64,000 bases of DNA from Oceanobacter kriegii DSM 6294 (GTDB taxonomy: Bacteria > Pseudomonadota > Gammaproteobacteria > Pseudomonadales > Oceanobacteraceae). Of this stretch, positions 15,081 through 24,865 are shown piece by piece. The position numbers and the translations under genes are program-made. The number at the start of each line of letters is the position of its first letter. Position 1 is the first letter of the stretch. Location of the stretch: NCBI RefSeq assembly GCF_000422845.1, contig NZ_KE383934.1, positions 1-64,000 of the forward strand, read 5' to 3'. The notes under the pieces are model-generated. The model did not search any database. It was not told where the DNA came from and saw nothing but the letters and a program-made list of their open reading frames with translations.

Positions 15081-16010
15081 ATGCTCGACGACAACCTGAC
15101 GGTGAAGAAGCTGGAGATCTTTTTGGCGTTTATGAAAACCGGCACTCTGGCCGGTGCCGCAGACCAGCTGAAGCTAAGCAGCGTCAGTGTTCATCGGGCC
15201 ATTCACTCGCTGGAGGAATCGTTGAAATGTCCGTTGTTTCGACAGGAAGGACGCCTGTTAGTACCGCTTCCCAGTGCCCGGATTTTTGAAGAACGGGTAG
15301 AGCAATTGCTGCACGGACTGGACGATGCGGTGAAGGTGACCCGTGAAACCGCAGGCCTCTTTTCGAGCCAATTCAAACTGGGCGCGCTTTACTCTCTGAC
15401 CCTGAACACGGTTCCGCATCTTATCGCCGGGCTGAAATTACGCCGGGGTGATCTCAATATTGAGCTGACGTTGGACTCCAACGAGGTGTTATTTCGCAAA
15501 CTGCGAGAGCTGGAACTGGACGCCATTCTGGTATCGTTGACGCAGGCTCCGCAGGAACCGGAATACACTGCATTGCCGTTGTTTGAAGATCAGGTGATGC
15601 TGGCAGTGCCTGTCGACAGTCCGCTGGCGGATGCCAGCAGCATCAATTTATCGACCTTGCAGAATGATACCTTCGTCACCCTGACACCGGGTTTCGCCAC
15701 CTATCGGGACAGCTACATGGCGTTTGAACGGGCAGGCTTTACCCCCAATGTGGTCACCCAGGTCAGCGATATTTTTTCGTTGATCAGCATGGTCAGTGCC
15801 GGTGTGGGTTATGCCTTGCTGCCCAAACGGGTGGAGTCGGTGTTTGAAAACAAGATTCGCATGATCCCGATGGAAGGTCTGGAAGACATCAAGCAGCGTA
15901 TCTTTATGGTCTGTTTGGCCAACCGGGAACGTGACCCGAGGATTCTGAGTTGTATTGCGGAGTGCCGGATGTCGGCAATGGAAGAGCCGGGTTGGCAAGG
16001 TGCGCGGTAA
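15081..16010 (+). CDS. mdcR: LysR-type regulator of the malonate operon
   Basis: A 309-residue LysR family protein. The N-terminal winged helix-turn-helix spans about residues 8-66 (FLAFMKTGTLAGAADQLKLSS). An effector-binding domain follows, with substrate-like clefts around LDAILVSLTQ and SMVSAGVGYALLPKR. It is divergent from mdcA and homologous in position to MdcR/MauR of Klebsiella, Acinetobacter and Pseudomonas, which activate mdc genes with malonate. I chose the ATG at 15081, which has AAGGA nearby; 15015 would run through the operator region. Confidence 0.9.
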   Translation: MLDDNLTVKKLEIFLAFMKTGTLAGAADQLKLSSVSVHRAIHSLEESLKCPLFRQEGRLLVPLPSARIFEERVEQLLHGLDDAVKVTRETAGLFSSQFKLGALYSLTLNTVPHLIAGLKLRRGDLNIELTLDSNEVLFRKLRELELDAILVSLTQAPQEPEYTALPLFEDQVMLAVPVDSPLADASSINLSTLQNDTFVTLTPGFATYRDSYMAFERAGFTPNVVTQVSDIFSLISMVSAGVGYALLPKRVESVFENKIRMIPMEGLEDIKQRIFMVCLANRERDPRILSCIAECRMSAMEEPGWQGAR

Positions 16011-16059
16011 CGGTTTGTGGTGTCAAAACCGGTAAGGTGGTGTCAAAGCGGGGTAAAAA

Positions 16060-16136
16060 TGGTGGGCCTGCACGGACTTGAACCGTGGACCAATCGATTA
16101 TGAGTCGACTGCTCTAACCAACTGAGCTACAGGCCC
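16060..16136 (-). tRNA. tRNA-Ile2 (CAT anticodon)
   Basis: Read on the minus strand it has acceptor GGGCCTG/CAGGCCC, an encoded CCA, and a CAT anticodon in CTCATAA. The anticodon stem CGACTCATAATCG is that of tRNA-Ile2, whose C34 is converted to lysidine by TilS to read AUA, rather than of elongator or initiator Met. A tRNA in this position beside rpoD is also seen in Pseudomonas. A misannotation as tRNA-Met would be easy. Confidence 0.88.
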
Positions 16137-16385
16137 CTTGCTTGGTTCGCATTCTGTGGCGTTGCGCCGCAGTGCGAAGCTGACAAAAAGTGCGACAGCA
16201 TCCTTCCGTCTTTAAAGCGCCGCCGATTATACGTAGTTGGGGGTTTCAACGCTACTGCTCTGATAGATAACGGAAAAATTCGTGATCCATTTTTGTCAGC
16301 GGTTCTGTTAACCGTACTATCAGCAGCTCTCTCAGGCGTTGGATAACGGCGCTGTCTGGGCGCAACAGATACAAAACGGCAGACA

Positions 16386-16416
16386 CAAAAAAGCCGCGAA
16401 CGAGTCGCGGCTTTTT
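16386..16416 (-). terminator. Rho-independent terminator after rpoD
   Basis: On the minus strand AAGCCGCGA pairs with TCGCGGCTT and a run of T follows. It lies 20 bases after the rpoD stop and ends the macromolecular-synthesis operon. Nothing else is seen down to the tRNA gene; the antisense-looking ORF at 16252-16527 is not convincing. Confidence 0.88.
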
Positions 16417-16435
16417 CAGAGCGTTGCCTGTCGAC

Positions 16436-18283
16436 TTATTCGTCGATGAAGCTACGCAGGTGGTCCGAGCGGCTAGGGTGACGCAGTTTGCGCAGTGCCT
16501 TGGCTTCAATCTGACGAATACGTTCACGAGTAACGTCGAACTGCTTGCCCACTTCTTCCAGCGTGTGGTCAGTGTTCATGTCGATACCAAAACGCATGCG
16601 CAGTACTTTGGCTTCACGGGCCGTCAGGCCGCCCAGTACGGAGCGAGTGGCTTCGGTCAGACCGTCGTTGGTGGCGGTATCCATTGGCGACTCGGACTGG
16701 GTGTCTTCAATGAAGTCGCCCAGATGTGAATCTTCGTCGTCACCGATAGGGGTTTCCATGGAGATCGGTTCTTTGGCGATCTTCAGCACCTTACGGATCT
16801 TGTCTTCCGGCATTTCCATACGCTCTGCCAGCTCTTCAGGAGTCGGTTCGCGACCCATTTCCTGCAGCATCTGACGAGAGATACGGTTCAGCTTGTTGAT
16901 GGTCTCAATCATGTGAACCGGAATACGGATGGTGCGTGCCTGGTCAGCAATCGAACGGGTGATCGCCTGACGAATCCACCAGGTTGCGTAGGTGGAGAAC
17001 TTGTAACCACGACGGTATTCGAACTTGTCGACCGCTTTCATCAGACCGATGTTGCCTTCCTGAATCAGATCGAGGAATTGCAGACCACGGTTGGTGTACT
17101 TCTTGGCGATGGAGATAACCAGACGTAGGTTGGCCTCAACCATTTCCTTCTTGGCGCGACGAGCACGTGCTTCACCGATGGAAACGCGACGGTTTACTTC
17201 CTTGATCTCAGCGATGCTGAGGTTGGTGCGATCTTCTACAGCTTTGATCTTCTTCTGCGAGCGGAAGATTTCCAGCTTGTAGGTTTCCAGCTTTTTGGAG
17301 TACGGCTTGTTGGAAGCAATCAGACCTTCAATCCAGTCCTGGTTGCCTTCGTTGCCCTGGAAGTACTTGATGAACTCTTTACGGTCCATGCCGCATTTGC
17401 GGGTCATCAGGGTCATGATCTGACGTTCCTGTACGCGGATGGCGTCCAGGGATTCGCGAGCGCTGCTAACCAGTGCGTCGAAGTATTTCGGCGACAGTTT
17501 GATCGGGGCAAAGATTTCGGCCAGCCAGATCAGGCATTTTTCAGCTTCGAGGCTGCCACGACCGTGTTCTTCGATGGCTTCCTTGGCGGCGATGTTGGCA
17601 TCGATCATTTCCTGGAAGCGACGGGTCACTTCCACCAGATCCATACCGGAATCGGCTTCGTCGTCATCGTCATCGTCGTCGGAATCGTCGCCGTCAGAAT
17701 CGTCGCTGTCGGATTCTTCGGCCTTGGCGGCTTCGGCTTCAGGGCCGCTTTGCGGGCCTGGCTCCGGATCTTCGTCGGACGGGTCGATAAAGCCGTTGAA
17801 GATGTCGCCAATGCGGTTCGGATCCTGTTCGGCTTCGAGGAAGGCGGTCATGATGGTATCGACGGCACCCGGATAGTACGCCAGGGCGGACATCACTTCG
17901 CGGATACCTTCTTCGATACGCTTGGCGATCACGATTTCGCCTTCACGGGTCAGCAGTTCCACGGTACCCATTTCACGCATGTACATGCGGACCGGGTCAG
18001 TGGTGCGACCAACATCGTTTTCTACCGAGGCCAGCGCAGCAGCGGCTTCTTCAGCAGCGGCTTCGTCGGCGGCATCGTTCATGAACAGTGCTTCGCCATC
18101 GGGAGCAACTTCCGACACCGGAATACCGATGTCGTTAATCATACGAATGATGTCTTCAACCTGATCCGGGTTGGCAATGTCGTCTGGCAGGTGGTCATTC
18201 ACCTGAGCGTAGGTGAGATAGCCTTGCTCTTTACCTTTGGCAATGAGCTCTTTTAATCGGGACTGGTGGGTATTCGCTGACAT
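16436..18283 (-). CDS. rpoD: RNA polymerase primary sigma factor RpoD (sigma-70)
   Basis: A 615-residue housekeeping sigma factor. Region 1.1 lies at the N-terminus, region 1.2 is at [16 protein letters not shown], and regions 2-4 are near-invariant ([40 protein letters not shown], and the C-terminal helix-turn-helix [20 protein letters not shown]). The non-conserved region after residue ~165 has a strongly acidic stretch of Ser and Asp ending in seven consecutive Asp. I chose ATG 18283 ([10 protein letters not shown]), which has AGGG upstream; 18319 is a longer alternative. It is the last gene of rpsU-yqeY-dnaG-rpoD. Confidence 0.98.
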   Translation of the reverse strand: MSANTHQSRLKELIAKGKEQGYLTYAQVNDHLPDDIANPDQVEDIIRMINDIGIPVSEVAPDGEALFMNDAADEAAAEEAAAALASVENDVGRTTDPVRMYMREMGTVELLTREGEIVIAKRIEEGIREVMSALAYYPGAVDTIMTAFLEAEQDPNRIGDIFNGFIDPSDEDPEPGPQSGPEAEAAKAEESDSDDSDGDDSDDDDDDDEADSGMDLVEVTRRFQEMIDANIAAKEAIEEHGRGSLEAEKCLIWLAEIFAPIKLSPKYFDALVSSARESLDAIRVQERQIMTLMTRKCGMDRKEFIKYFQGNEGNQDWIEGLIASNKPYSKKLETYKLEIFRSQKKIKAVEDRTNLSIAEIKEVNRRVSIGEARARRAKKEMVEANLRLVISIAKKYTNRGLQFLDLIQEGNIGLMKAVDKFEYRRGYKFSTYATWWIRQAITRSIADQARTIRIPVHMIETINKLNRISRQMLQEMGREPTPEELAERMEMPEDKIRKVLKIAKEPISMETPIGDDEDSHLGDFIEDTQSESPMDTATNDGLTEATRSVLGGLTAREAKVLRMRFGIDMNTDHTLEEVGKQFDVTRERIRQIEAKALRKLRHPSRSDHLRSFIDE

Positions 18284-18333
18284 AGGGGCCCTGTGTTCCG
18301 TTGGTATCAGGCGTGGCAAGAAAAGCGCTGAAG

Positions 18334-18362
18334 TATATAATTTTGGCTACTTTTAGGCCAGT
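18334..18362 (-). promoter_or_regulatory. Possible internal promoter for rpoD
   Basis: The 272-base gap between dnaG and rpoD has no ORF. On the minus strand it contains TATACT about 50 bases before rpoD, with a poor -35 (TGGCCT) 17 bases upstream. Separate rpoD promoters are known in E. coli, but the evidence here is weak. Confidence 0.3.
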
Positions 18363-18555
18363 CCCAAGCAAAGCGGATGCGCCTGAATTGTGATCAATAA
18401 CGGTCACTTGGCGTCACTTTGGCATTTGAGACAGTCGGATTTCCGATTACTTGCTGGCGTCTTTTGGCACGTCTTTCTAATGTTGGGTCGGTCTGCTGTT
18501 TTTCAAGCCCAACCGGATAATTTTTGTTCAGATAGCGTTTGTGGCTGTAGTAGCG

Positions 18556-20445
18556 CTAACGCTGTCTGGGGTTATTCAGGTAAATATCGCCGCGGGCGGC
18601 GGTAAATTCCCGCCGTTGGCGTTGATATTCCTTGAGCTTGCGAATGTCGTCGTCGCTCATTTTCTTGCGTGTTTCCGAGTGTTCAAACATGGCTTTCAGT
18701 TGCTGGAATTCAGCCTCATAGCTGCGGTTTTGCAGTCGTTTCAGGGCCATGGATACTTCGGCTAACACAGGTTTTATGTTGCTGTGGTTGGCGTTTGCCA
18801 ACTGCGTCAATTCGCTGTGGTAGGGCGTGCCTATCCACTGAATCAGCAAGCCGACGCTGCTGGATTGCGGCGAGTGTTGCAGCTTGCGGATGATTTCCAG
18901 CAGCAAGCGCTCGCGGTCGGTTTGGGCTTCCAGCTCCGGCAGTGCGATCTCGCTGGCCAGTGACGGATGTTTGATCAGTGCCAGTATCGCCCGTTCCACA
19001 ATCGGCACCAGACGTTCGTCGGTGTCTTCGCTGCTGCTGGCTTCCTCGTCCTGGGCATACCACTGGGCGGCCGGTAGCTGCTCGGTGTGGTAGTCCGGCA
19101 TCACCGGGCTGTGGCCGTGTTCCGGTTCCGCAGGTGGCGGCTCCGGCTGTTCGGCCAGCTTGTCCATGGCCCGGCTATGAACGCCAATCTGGCGCTCCAG
19201 TTCCGCCACCATCAGGTCACGCAGGGTGCCCTTGGGAATCCGGCTGATCAGCGGCGCGGCCAGCTGATCGAGTCGGGCCTTGCCATCGAGGGTGTCGAAA
19301 TCGACCTGTTCTTTCAGGTGATCGAACAGAAACTCGGGCAAGTGACGGGACTGGTTCAGTCGTTGTTCAAAGGCATCGCGGCCCTCCTGGCGCACCAGGG
19401 TGTCCGGGTCTTCGCCGTCGGGCAGAAACAGGAATCGGGCTTGAAGTCCGTCTTCCAGTACCGGCAATACGGTTTCCATTGCCCGTGCCGCGGCGGTGCG
19501 GCCTGCCTGGTCGCCGTCGAAGCAGAAAATGATTTCCGGCACAGTGCGGAACAGCCGCCGCAAGTGGTGTTCACTGGTGGCGGTGCCCAGCGTGGCGACG
19601 GCATAGTGAATGCCGTATTCCGCCAGTGCCACCACGTCCATGTAGCCTTCCACAATCAGAATGCGGGTCAGCTTCTGGCGAATCTTGCGGGCTTCGTACA
19701 GGCCGTAGAGTTCGCGGTTTTTCTGGAAGATGGGGGTTTCCGGCGAGTTCAGGTACTTGGGTTTTTCGTCGCCCAGAACCCGGCCACCAAAGGCAATCAC
19801 CCGGCCGCGAACATCGCGGATGGGGAACATAATGCGATCACGGAAACGGTCGTAGGTGCGGCCATCTTCCTTTTCGATCAGCATGCCAGCCGTCACCAGT
19901 TGCTTGTTGCGCTCGTTGTCGCTGGCCAGTTCGCTTTGCAGGTTGTCCCAGCCCGGTGGCGCGTAGCCAATGCCAAAAAACTTGGCGGCCCGGCCAGATA
20001 GACCACGGCCCTTGAGGTAGTCCACGGCTTTCTGACGGGAGTCGCTGGTGCGCAGCTGGCGCATGAAGAAATCTGCCGATTCCTGCATGCGGGTATAAAG
20101 CGGCTCCTGTTCCTTTTGTTGCTCGATCTGCTGACGGCTTTGTTGCTCCCGCGGCACTTCAAGACCACTGGCGTCGGCCAGTTTCTCGACCGCATCGGGG
20201 AAGCTCAGGCCGTCAAACTCCATCACGAACTTGAGCGCACTGCCGGTCGCTCCGCAGCCGAAGCAGTAGTAAAACTGTTTGTCGCGGCTGACGGTGAAGG
20301 AGGGCGTATTCTCGTTGTGAAATGGGCAGCAGGCGGAGTAGTTTTTCCCGGCCTTTTTCAGCTTGACGCGACTGTCCACCACGTCGACAACGTCGACCCG
20401 GGAAAGCAGTTCATCAATAAAAGACTGTGGAATACGACCTGCCAT
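18556..20445 (-). CDS. dnaG: DNA primase
   Basis: DnaG makes the RNA primers for replication. The 629-residue protein has the N-terminal zinc finger CPFH..CFGC (about residues 40-64), the TOPRIM core with EGYMDVVALAEYG and FDGDQAGRTAA, and a C-terminal DnaB-binding helicase-interaction region. A Pro/Glu-rich hinge (EQPEPPPAEPE) separates core and C-domain. ATG 20445 (MAGRIPQSFID) matches family starts better than 20496, although its ribosome site is weak. That weakness and the upstream terminator both fit the low primase dosage known in E. coli. Confidence 0.97.
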   Translation of the reverse strand: MAGRIPQSFIDELLSRVDVVDVVDSRVKLKKAGKNYSACCPFHNENTPSFTVSRDKQFYYCFGCGATGSALKFVMEFDGLSFPDAVEKLADASGLEVPREQQSRQQIEQQKEQEPLYTRMQESADFFMRQLRTSDSRQKAVDYLKGRGLSGRAAKFFGIGYAPPGWDNLQSELASDNERNKQLVTAGMLIEKEDGRTYDRFRDRIMFPIRDVRGRVIAFGGRVLGDEKPKYLNSPETPIFQKNRELYGLYEARKIRQKLTRILIVEGYMDVVALAEYGIHYAVATLGTATSEHHLRRLFRTVPEIIFCFDGDQAGRTAAARAMETVLPVLEDGLQARFLFLPDGEDPDTLVRQEGRDAFEQRLNQSRHLPEFLFDHLKEQVDFDTLDGKARLDQLAAPLISRIPKGTLRDLMVAELERQIGVHSRAMDKLAEQPEPPPAEPEHGHSPVMPDYHTEQLPAAQWYAQDEEASSSEDTDERLVPIVERAILALIKHPSLASEIALPELEAQTDRERLLLEIIRKLQHSPQSSSVGLLIQWIGTPYHSELTQLANANHSNIKPVLAEVSMALKRLQNRSYEAEFQQLKAMFEHSETRKKMSDDDIRKLKEYQRQRREFTAARGDIYLNNPRQR

Positions 20446-20538
20446 GCAGAACGGAGCACCTGATCGGAAAACGGAGTATGTGTGTATCTTATGCAATCAC
20501 GACCAATTCGCCAGCCTGACGATTGGACCTGCTGCACA

Positions 20539-20572
20539 AACAAAAACGCCACTGACAAGCAGTGGCGTTTCT
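20539..20572 (-). terminator. Terminator between yqeY and dnaG
   Basis: On the minus strand AACGCCACTG pairs with CAGTGGCGTT around the loop CTTGT and is followed by TTTG. It sits 31 bases after the yqeY stop. In E. coli a terminator between rpsU and dnaG reduces primase expression; here it lies after yqeY and probably does the same by partial read-through. Confidence 0.85.
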
Positions 20573-20603
20573 GAAACCCTGGCGGTGCGGTACAGCCAGT
20601 TGC

Positions 20604-21050
20604 TTAACCGAGCTGATCTTTGACCATTCGGCTGACTTGCGCCATATCGGCGCGGCCTTGCACCTGTGGTTTGAGGATGCCCATAACGTTGCCCATGTCC
20701 TGCATTGAAGCAGCACCGGACTGTGCAATGGCATCAGCAACGAGCTGGTTCAGCTCATCTTCGCTCAGGGCCTGCGGCAGGAATTCGCTGATCACGTCGA
20801 TTTCGGCTTGCTCAGCGGCTGCCAGCTCGTCACGACCTGCTTCAGTATACTGAGCAATGGAGTCGCGACGTTGCTTGTTCATTTTGTCGAGAATCAGCAG
20901 CGCACGGGCATCGTCAACCTCAACACGTTCGTCAACCTCTACCTTTTTGAATTCGGCAGTGATCAAACGCAAAGTGCCAAGACGTTCTTTCTGTTTGTTG
21001 CGCATGGCATCTTTAACGGATGCTTTGATTTGCTCAACCAGAGTGCTCAT
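20604..21050 (-). CDS. yqeY: GatB/YqeY domain protein
   Basis: A 148-residue helical protein homologous to the C-terminal tRNA-recognising domain of GatB. The family pattern is clear: LGTLRLITAEFKKVEVD near the start, then LPQALSEDELNQLVADAI and MGNVMGILKPQVQGRADMAQVSRMV at the end. Its function as a free protein is not established; a link to tRNA metabolism is inferred. It sits 29 bases after rpsU and before the terminator, so it shares the rpsU transcript. Confidence 0.92.
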   Translation of the reverse strand: MSTLVEQIKASVKDAMRNKQKERLGTLRLITAEFKKVEVDERVEVDDARALLILDKMNKQRRDSIAQYTEAGRDELAAAEQAEIDVISEFLPQALSEDELNQLVADAIAQSGAASMQDMGNVMGILKPQVQGRADMAQVSRMVKDQLG

Positions 21051-21079
21051 GTGTGCTCCAGATTCTTACCAACAAATGA

Positions 21080-21295
21080 TTAGTACAGGCGAGTCATCTT
21101 GCGCTGTTCGCGCTGTACTTTCTTCAGGTGACGCTTAACGGCAGCAGCAGCTTGACGCTTACGTACCCAGGTTGGCTTCTCGTAGTGTTCACGACGACGT
21201 ACTTCAGACAGTACACCGGCTTTTTCACAAGCGCGCTTGAAACGACGCAGAGCTACGTCAAATGGTTCGTTTTCTTTAACTTTTACAGCTGGCAT
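21080..21295 (-). CDS. rpsU: 30S ribosomal protein S21
   Basis: A 71-residue, strongly basic protein of the small subunit platform, needed for initiation at many mRNAs. The sequence [27 protein letters not shown] is family consensus, and the basic C-terminus ([18 protein letters not shown]) is typical of gammaproteobacteria. It is the first gene of the macromolecular-synthesis operon and diverges from tsaD, the classical arrangement. Confidence 0.98.
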   Translation of the reverse strand: MPAVKVKENEPFDVALRRFKRACEKAGVLSEVRRREHYEKPTWVRKRQAAAAVKRHLKKVQREQRKMTRLY

Positions 21296-21381
21296 CCAAT
21301 CACCTACGTATTAGCTGAATTCTTTGTTTGGAACCGATCATTGTCACAATAAGACCGATGGGCTCCAGTTAGAGGGCGGGC

Positions 21382-21410
21382 ATTCTAAAGCCTTTGTTTG
21401 AATTTTGCAA
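21382..21410 (-). promoter_or_regulatory. Promoter of rpsU-yqeY-dnaG-rpoD
   Basis: On the minus strand TTGCAA (21405-21410) and TAGAAT (21382-21387) are 17 bases apart. GCCCGCCC follows as a GC-rich discriminator, suggesting stringent control. The rpsU start lies about 80 bases downstream. Confidence 0.72.
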
Positions 21411-21552
21411 AGCCCTGTTGGCTGCATTGGTTGGCATTCGACTTGGCCAGCCGTATCATGGGCGCCTTGGCGGGGTTGGGCTCTGTTTAATGGGCCGAAT
21501 TTGGCGGTTTTTGCCCCCTTGCTACCGTGTTTAAACGCTCAGCAGGTAATAA

Positions 21553-22605
21553 ATGAAGGTTCTTGGTCTGGAAACATCGTGCGACGAAACCGGTATCGCG
21601 CTGTACGACACCGAAAAAGGGTTGCTGTCGCATCGTCTGTATTCGCAAATTGCCGTGCATGCGGAATACGGTGGTGTGGTTCCTGAACTGGCCTCCCGCG
21701 ACCACGTTCGCAAGGCGCTGCCGCTGATTCGTGAGGCGCTGGCAGACGCTGGTCTGACCACTGCTGACCTCGACGGCATTGCCTATACCTCGGGCCCTGG
21801 TCTGGTCGGAGCCTTGCTGGTAGGCGCTTGCATGGGCCGTTCCCTGGCGTGGGCGCTGGACGTACCGGCCATTGGTGTGCACCACATGGAAGGCCATTTG
21901 CTGGCGCCAATGCTGGAAGACACGCCACCGGAATTTCCGTTTATTGCCCTGCTGGTGTCGGGTGGTCATACCCAGCTGGTACAGGTAGATGGTATTGGTG
22001 AATACACCTTGCTGGGCGAGTCGCTGGACGATGCCGCCGGTGAAGCCTTCGACAAGGCCGCCAAAATGATGGGGCTGCCGTATCCGGGCGGCCCGGCGCT
22101 GAGCAAGTTGGCCGAGCAGGGCGACGACAAGCGCTTTGCATTTCCGCGACCAATGACCGATCGGCCAGGACTGGATTTCAGCTTCAGTGGTTTGAAGACC
22201 TTTACCCGCACCAAGATTCTTGAACTGGCGGTGGATGGTGTATTGGCCGAGCAGGACAAGGCCGATATTGCAGCGGGTTTTCAGTCGGCGGTGGTCGATA
22301 CCCTGGCGCTCAAGTGCAAGCGAGCGATGAAGCAAACCGGTATAAACCGGATGATCATTGCCGGCGGCGTCGGTGCCAACCGCCGTTTGCGCGAGCAACT
22401 GCGTGAAACGGCTCACTCCCTGAAGGGTGAGGTGTACTACCCGCGACCGGAATTCTGTACCGACAACGGTGCCATGATTGCCTACGCTGGCGCTCGTCGT
22501 CTGGCGGCTGGCCAAACTTCGGAGCTGGCGGTGGCGGTGGTGCCCCGTTGGCCGTTGGTCGATCTGCCTGCACTGGCAACGTCGGCTGACTCTGGCAACG
22601 CATAA
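21553..22605 (+). CDS. tsaD: tRNA N6-adenosine threonylcarbamoyltransferase TsaD
   Basis: TsaD, with TsaB and TsaE, installs the threonylcarbamoyl group on A37 of tRNAs that read ANN codons. The 350-residue ASKHA-fold protein shows [17 protein letters not shown], the metal-binding HHMEGHL (histidines near residue 110), [11 protein letters not shown], and [20 protein letters not shown] precedes the ATG. It heads a rightward unit with folB and folK. Confidence 0.97.
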   Translation: MKVLGLETSCDETGIALYDTEKGLLSHRLYSQIAVHAEYGGVVPELASRDHVRKALPLIREALADAGLTTADLDGIAYTSGPGLVGALLVGACMGRSLAWALDVPAIGVHHMEGHLLAPMLEDTPPEFPFIALLVSGGHTQLVQVDGIGEYTLLGESLDDAAGEAFDKAAKMMGLPYPGGPALSKLAEQGDDKRFAFPRPMTDRPGLDFSFSGLKTFTRTKILELAVDGVLAEQDKADIAAGFQSAVVDTLALKCKRAMKQTGINRMIIAGGVGANRRLREQLRETAHSLKGEVYYPRPEFCTDNGAMIAYAGARRLAAGQTSELAVAVVPRWPLVDLPALATSADSGNA

Positions 22606-22617
22606 AGGGCGGTGGCA

Positions 22618-22971
22618 ATGGACAAGGTATTTATCGAAGGCCTGAAAGTCGACGCCGTGATCGGTGTTTTCGACTGGGAAAAGCAGGTTCGTCAGCCGTT
22701 GGTGTTCGACCTTGAAATGGCCTGGGACATTCGCCAGGCAGCGGCGACAGACGATCTGGCGTTCGCTCTTAACTACGCGGCAGTGACCGAGTACGTTGAG
22801 AACTTTGTGCGGGCGCAGCACTTCCAGTTACTGGAATCCCTGATTGAACGTCTGGCGGATGAGTTGATCAAGGAATTCGGTATGCCGTGGTTGTCGATTC
22901 GTGTTGAGAAGCCGGCTGTGGTGCCACAGGCCCGTGCGGTCGGCTTGAAAATTGAACGTGGGGAATACTGA
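22618..22971 (+). CDS. folB: Dihydroneopterin aldolase
   Basis: FolB splits 7,8-dihydroneopterin to 6-hydroxymethyl-7,8-dihydropterin in folate synthesis. The 117-residue protein starts MDKVFIEGLKVDAVIGVFDWE, where the conserved Glu binds the pterin. LNYAAVTEYVENFV, QLLESLIERLADEL and the IRVEKPAVVPQARAVGLKIER end are family features. I prefer ATG 22618 over the GTG at 22612. It follows tsaD by 12 bases, and its stop at 22971 precedes folK by one base. Confidence 0.95.
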   Translation: MDKVFIEGLKVDAVIGVFDWEKQVRQPLVFDLEMAWDIRQAAATDDLAFALNYAAVTEYVENFVRAQHFQLLESLIERLADELIKEFGMPWLSIRVEKPAVVPQARAVGLKIERGEY

Positions 22972-22972
22972 T

Positions 22973-23497
22973 TTGGCTGTTGTTTATCTGGGTATTGGCT
23001 CCAACATGGAGCCGGACCTGAATATCGCCAAAGGATTGCAGGTGCTGTCCGACGAGCTGACGATTGAGCAGGTATCGCCCTGGTATCAGTCGCCCGCGTT
23101 GGGGTTTGAAGGACCGGATTTTATCAATCTGGTGGTTCGGGCCAGTACCGATATGTCGTTGACCGAGCTGGTGTTGCTGCTGAAGCAGATTGAAATGCAG
23201 TTTGGCCGGGCGCCGAATGCCGCCAAGTATTCTTCCCGGGCGTTGGATATTGATGTGGTGATGTACGACGACTTGCTGGGCGACCACGCAGGTCAGACAT
23301 TGCCGCGTTCGGATATCTGGCGCTTTGCCTTTGTGCTGAAACCTTTGCTGGACATTGCCCCAGCGCTGGTTTGTCCAAAATCCGACGCCCCGGTGGCTGA
23401 CTACTGGCCTTTGGTGGCCCAGCAGCCCATCACTCAGGTCGAGCCTGCAGGCAGTCTGCAACGCTCGGCATCTTCGCTGGCAGCTGCCGGCTATTGA
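22973..23497 (+). CDS. folK: 6-hydroxymethyl-7,8-dihydropterin pyrophosphokinase
   Basis: HPPK carries out the step after FolB, transferring pyrophosphate from ATP. The 174-residue protein has VYLGIGSNM, the EMQFGRAPNAAKYSSRALDIDVVMY loop with the magnesium-binding DIDV pair, and the FVLKPLLDIAP end. The start appears to be TTG at 22973, placed one base after the folB stop with GGGGA eight bases upstream; no ATG fits. Consecutive pathway enzymes adjacent like this suggest co-translation. Confidence 0.92.
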   Translation: MAVVYLGIGSNMEPDLNIAKGLQVLSDELTIEQVSPWYQSPALGFEGPDFINLVVRASTDMSLTELVLLLKQIEMQFGRAPNAAKYSSRALDIDVVMYDDLLGDHAGQTLPRSDIWRFAFVLKPLLDIAPALVCPKSDAPVADYWPLVAQQPITQVEPAGSLQRSASSLAAAGY

Positions 23498-23513
23498 TTG
23501 TCAGCGCTGGCTA

Positions 23514-24743
23514 TTAGCTGGCCAGCGCCTTTTTCCAGTTGGCCAAATGACGGCTTCTGGCTTCAGCCAGAGCCGGGCGGATGGCAGCGCCTTCAATTCC
23601 CTGTTCGATCATTTGTCGGGCGTTAATGCTCAAGGCTTCCGAGAGCGCCTGACGTAGAAAATCCGCCTGTGGGTAGTCGACGGTTTCAAAGCCGGTGCGA
23701 CCACGGGAATCAGCGGTGGCGACCAGCAACAGCTGCTCAAACCGTTCCGGCCTGCGCCAGACGTCCATGCCGTCAAACAGCTTCAGAATGGTCTCGGGCC
23801 GCAATTCCAAGGCTCTGTGAACGTGGGTGTGCCATTCGCTGCTGAGGCGGGATAGCTCGGCGGCATCTTTTGGTGCCTTGAGCCGCTTGGCCAGAGCCTT
23901 GGCGGGTTTGACGCCTCGCTGTTCATGTTTGATGTGACGTGGCCATTCTTGTTCTGGCGTCAGTGCCTTGCCCAGGTCATGGGTGAGCGCCGCCCAGCGC
24001 ACTGCCACCTCGTCAGAGAGTGTGACCGCCGCTTGCAGGGACATCAGAGCATGAACACCGCAGTCGATTTCCGGGTGATGTTTTTCGGGCTGCGGCACGC
24101 CGAATAGCGCATCTATTTCTGACATCCAGACAGCCAGAGCGCCGCAATCACGCAGCACCTGAAAATACACCTGCGGCTGTTGTTCCAGCAGCGCCCGCTG
24201 GGTTTCCTGCCACACCCGTTCTGGTACCAGATGTTCCAGTTCGCCATTGGCCACCATGGTACGCATCAGCGTCAGGGTTTCATCGGCAACGGTAAATCCC
24301 AGCGCCGCGAAGCGAGCGGCAAAGCGGGCAACCCTCAGTACTCGCAGAGGGTCTTCGCTGAAGGCTGGCGACACATGGCGCAACAGGCGGTCTTGCAGGT
24401 CTTGCTGGCCGTTGTAGGGGTCGACAAGCTGGCCGTCGCTACCTTGGGCCATGGCGTTGATGGTGAGGTCGCGGCGCAACAGGTCATCTTCCAACGTGAC
24501 ATCCGGGCTGAAGCGACATTCAAACCCCTGATAGCCGTGACCGGATTTTCGTTCGGTGCGGGCCAGGGCGTATTCTTCCTTCCTGTTGGGGTGCAAGAAC
24601 ACCGGAAAATCGGCTCCTACTTGCTGATAGCCTTGTTGCAGCAATTCGTCGGGCGTTGCACCAACCACAACCCAGTCGCGGTCCTTGATGGCAATGCCCA
24701 GGAGTTGGTCACGGACGGCGCCGCCTACCAGAAACGTCTTCAT
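23514..24743 (-). CDS. cca: CCA tRNA nucleotidyltransferase (multifunctional)
   Basis: The enzyme adds or repairs the 3' CCA of tRNAs. The 409-residue protein starts [16 protein letters not shown], with the nucleotidyltransferase motif KDRDWVVVG (two carboxylates) and the [10 protein letters not shown] motif. A C-terminal HD domain ([12 protein letters not shown], residues ~235-330) marks the multifunctional gammaproteobacterial type with phosphodiesterase and phosphatase activities. ATG 24743 gives the usual length; 24827 would run through the terminator. It is convergent with folK. Confidence 0.96.
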   Translation of the reverse strand: MKTFLVGGAVRDQLLGIAIKDRDWVVVGATPDELLQQGYQQVGADFPVFLHPNRKEEYALARTERKSGHGYQGFECRFSPDVTLEDDLLRRDLTINAMAQGSDGQLVDPYNGQQDLQDRLLRHVSPAFSEDPLRVLRVARFAARFAALGFTVADETLTLMRTMVANGELEHLVPERVWQETQRALLEQQPQVYFQVLRDCGALAVWMSEIDALFGVPQPEKHHPEIDCGVHALMSLQAAVTLSDEVAVRWAALTHDLGKALTPEQEWPRHIKHEQRGVKPAKALAKRLKAPKDAAELSRLSSEWHTHVHRALELRPETILKLFDGMDVWRRPERFEQLLLVATADSRGRTGFETVDYPQADFLRQALSEALSINARQMIEQGIEGAAIRPALAEARSRHLANWKKALAS

Positions 24744-24782
24744 ATCAATTCTGTCGTTGGTATTTCGTTTAGCCAGAATAAA

Positions 24783-24816
24783 AAACGCCGCAGGTGATGT
24801 CACCCGCGGCGTTTGG
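24783..24816 (-). terminator. Terminator after the TraF-like gene
   Basis: AAACGCCGC.GGTGA pairs with TCACC.GCGGCGTTT around a two-base loop. The T-run on the minus strand marks it as the end of the leftward TraF-like transcript. The right side (GTTTGGTTT) is weaker. Confidence 0.85.
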
Positions 24817-24865
24817 TTTGGCCGCATATGGGAATCGGCCTCGCTGTTGGAGCTGATCAGGGTCC

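Noticed and set aside
16252-16527. 91-codon ORF on the minus strand after rpoD
   Set aside because: It overlaps the rpoD end and its terminator, and the sequence is Arg/Cys-rich and random-looking.
21487-22821. 444-codon ORF antisense to tsaD and folB
   Set aside because: tsaD and folB are certain. The antisense translation is His/Arg/Gln-rich and resembles no protein; it arises from codon bias of the real genes.
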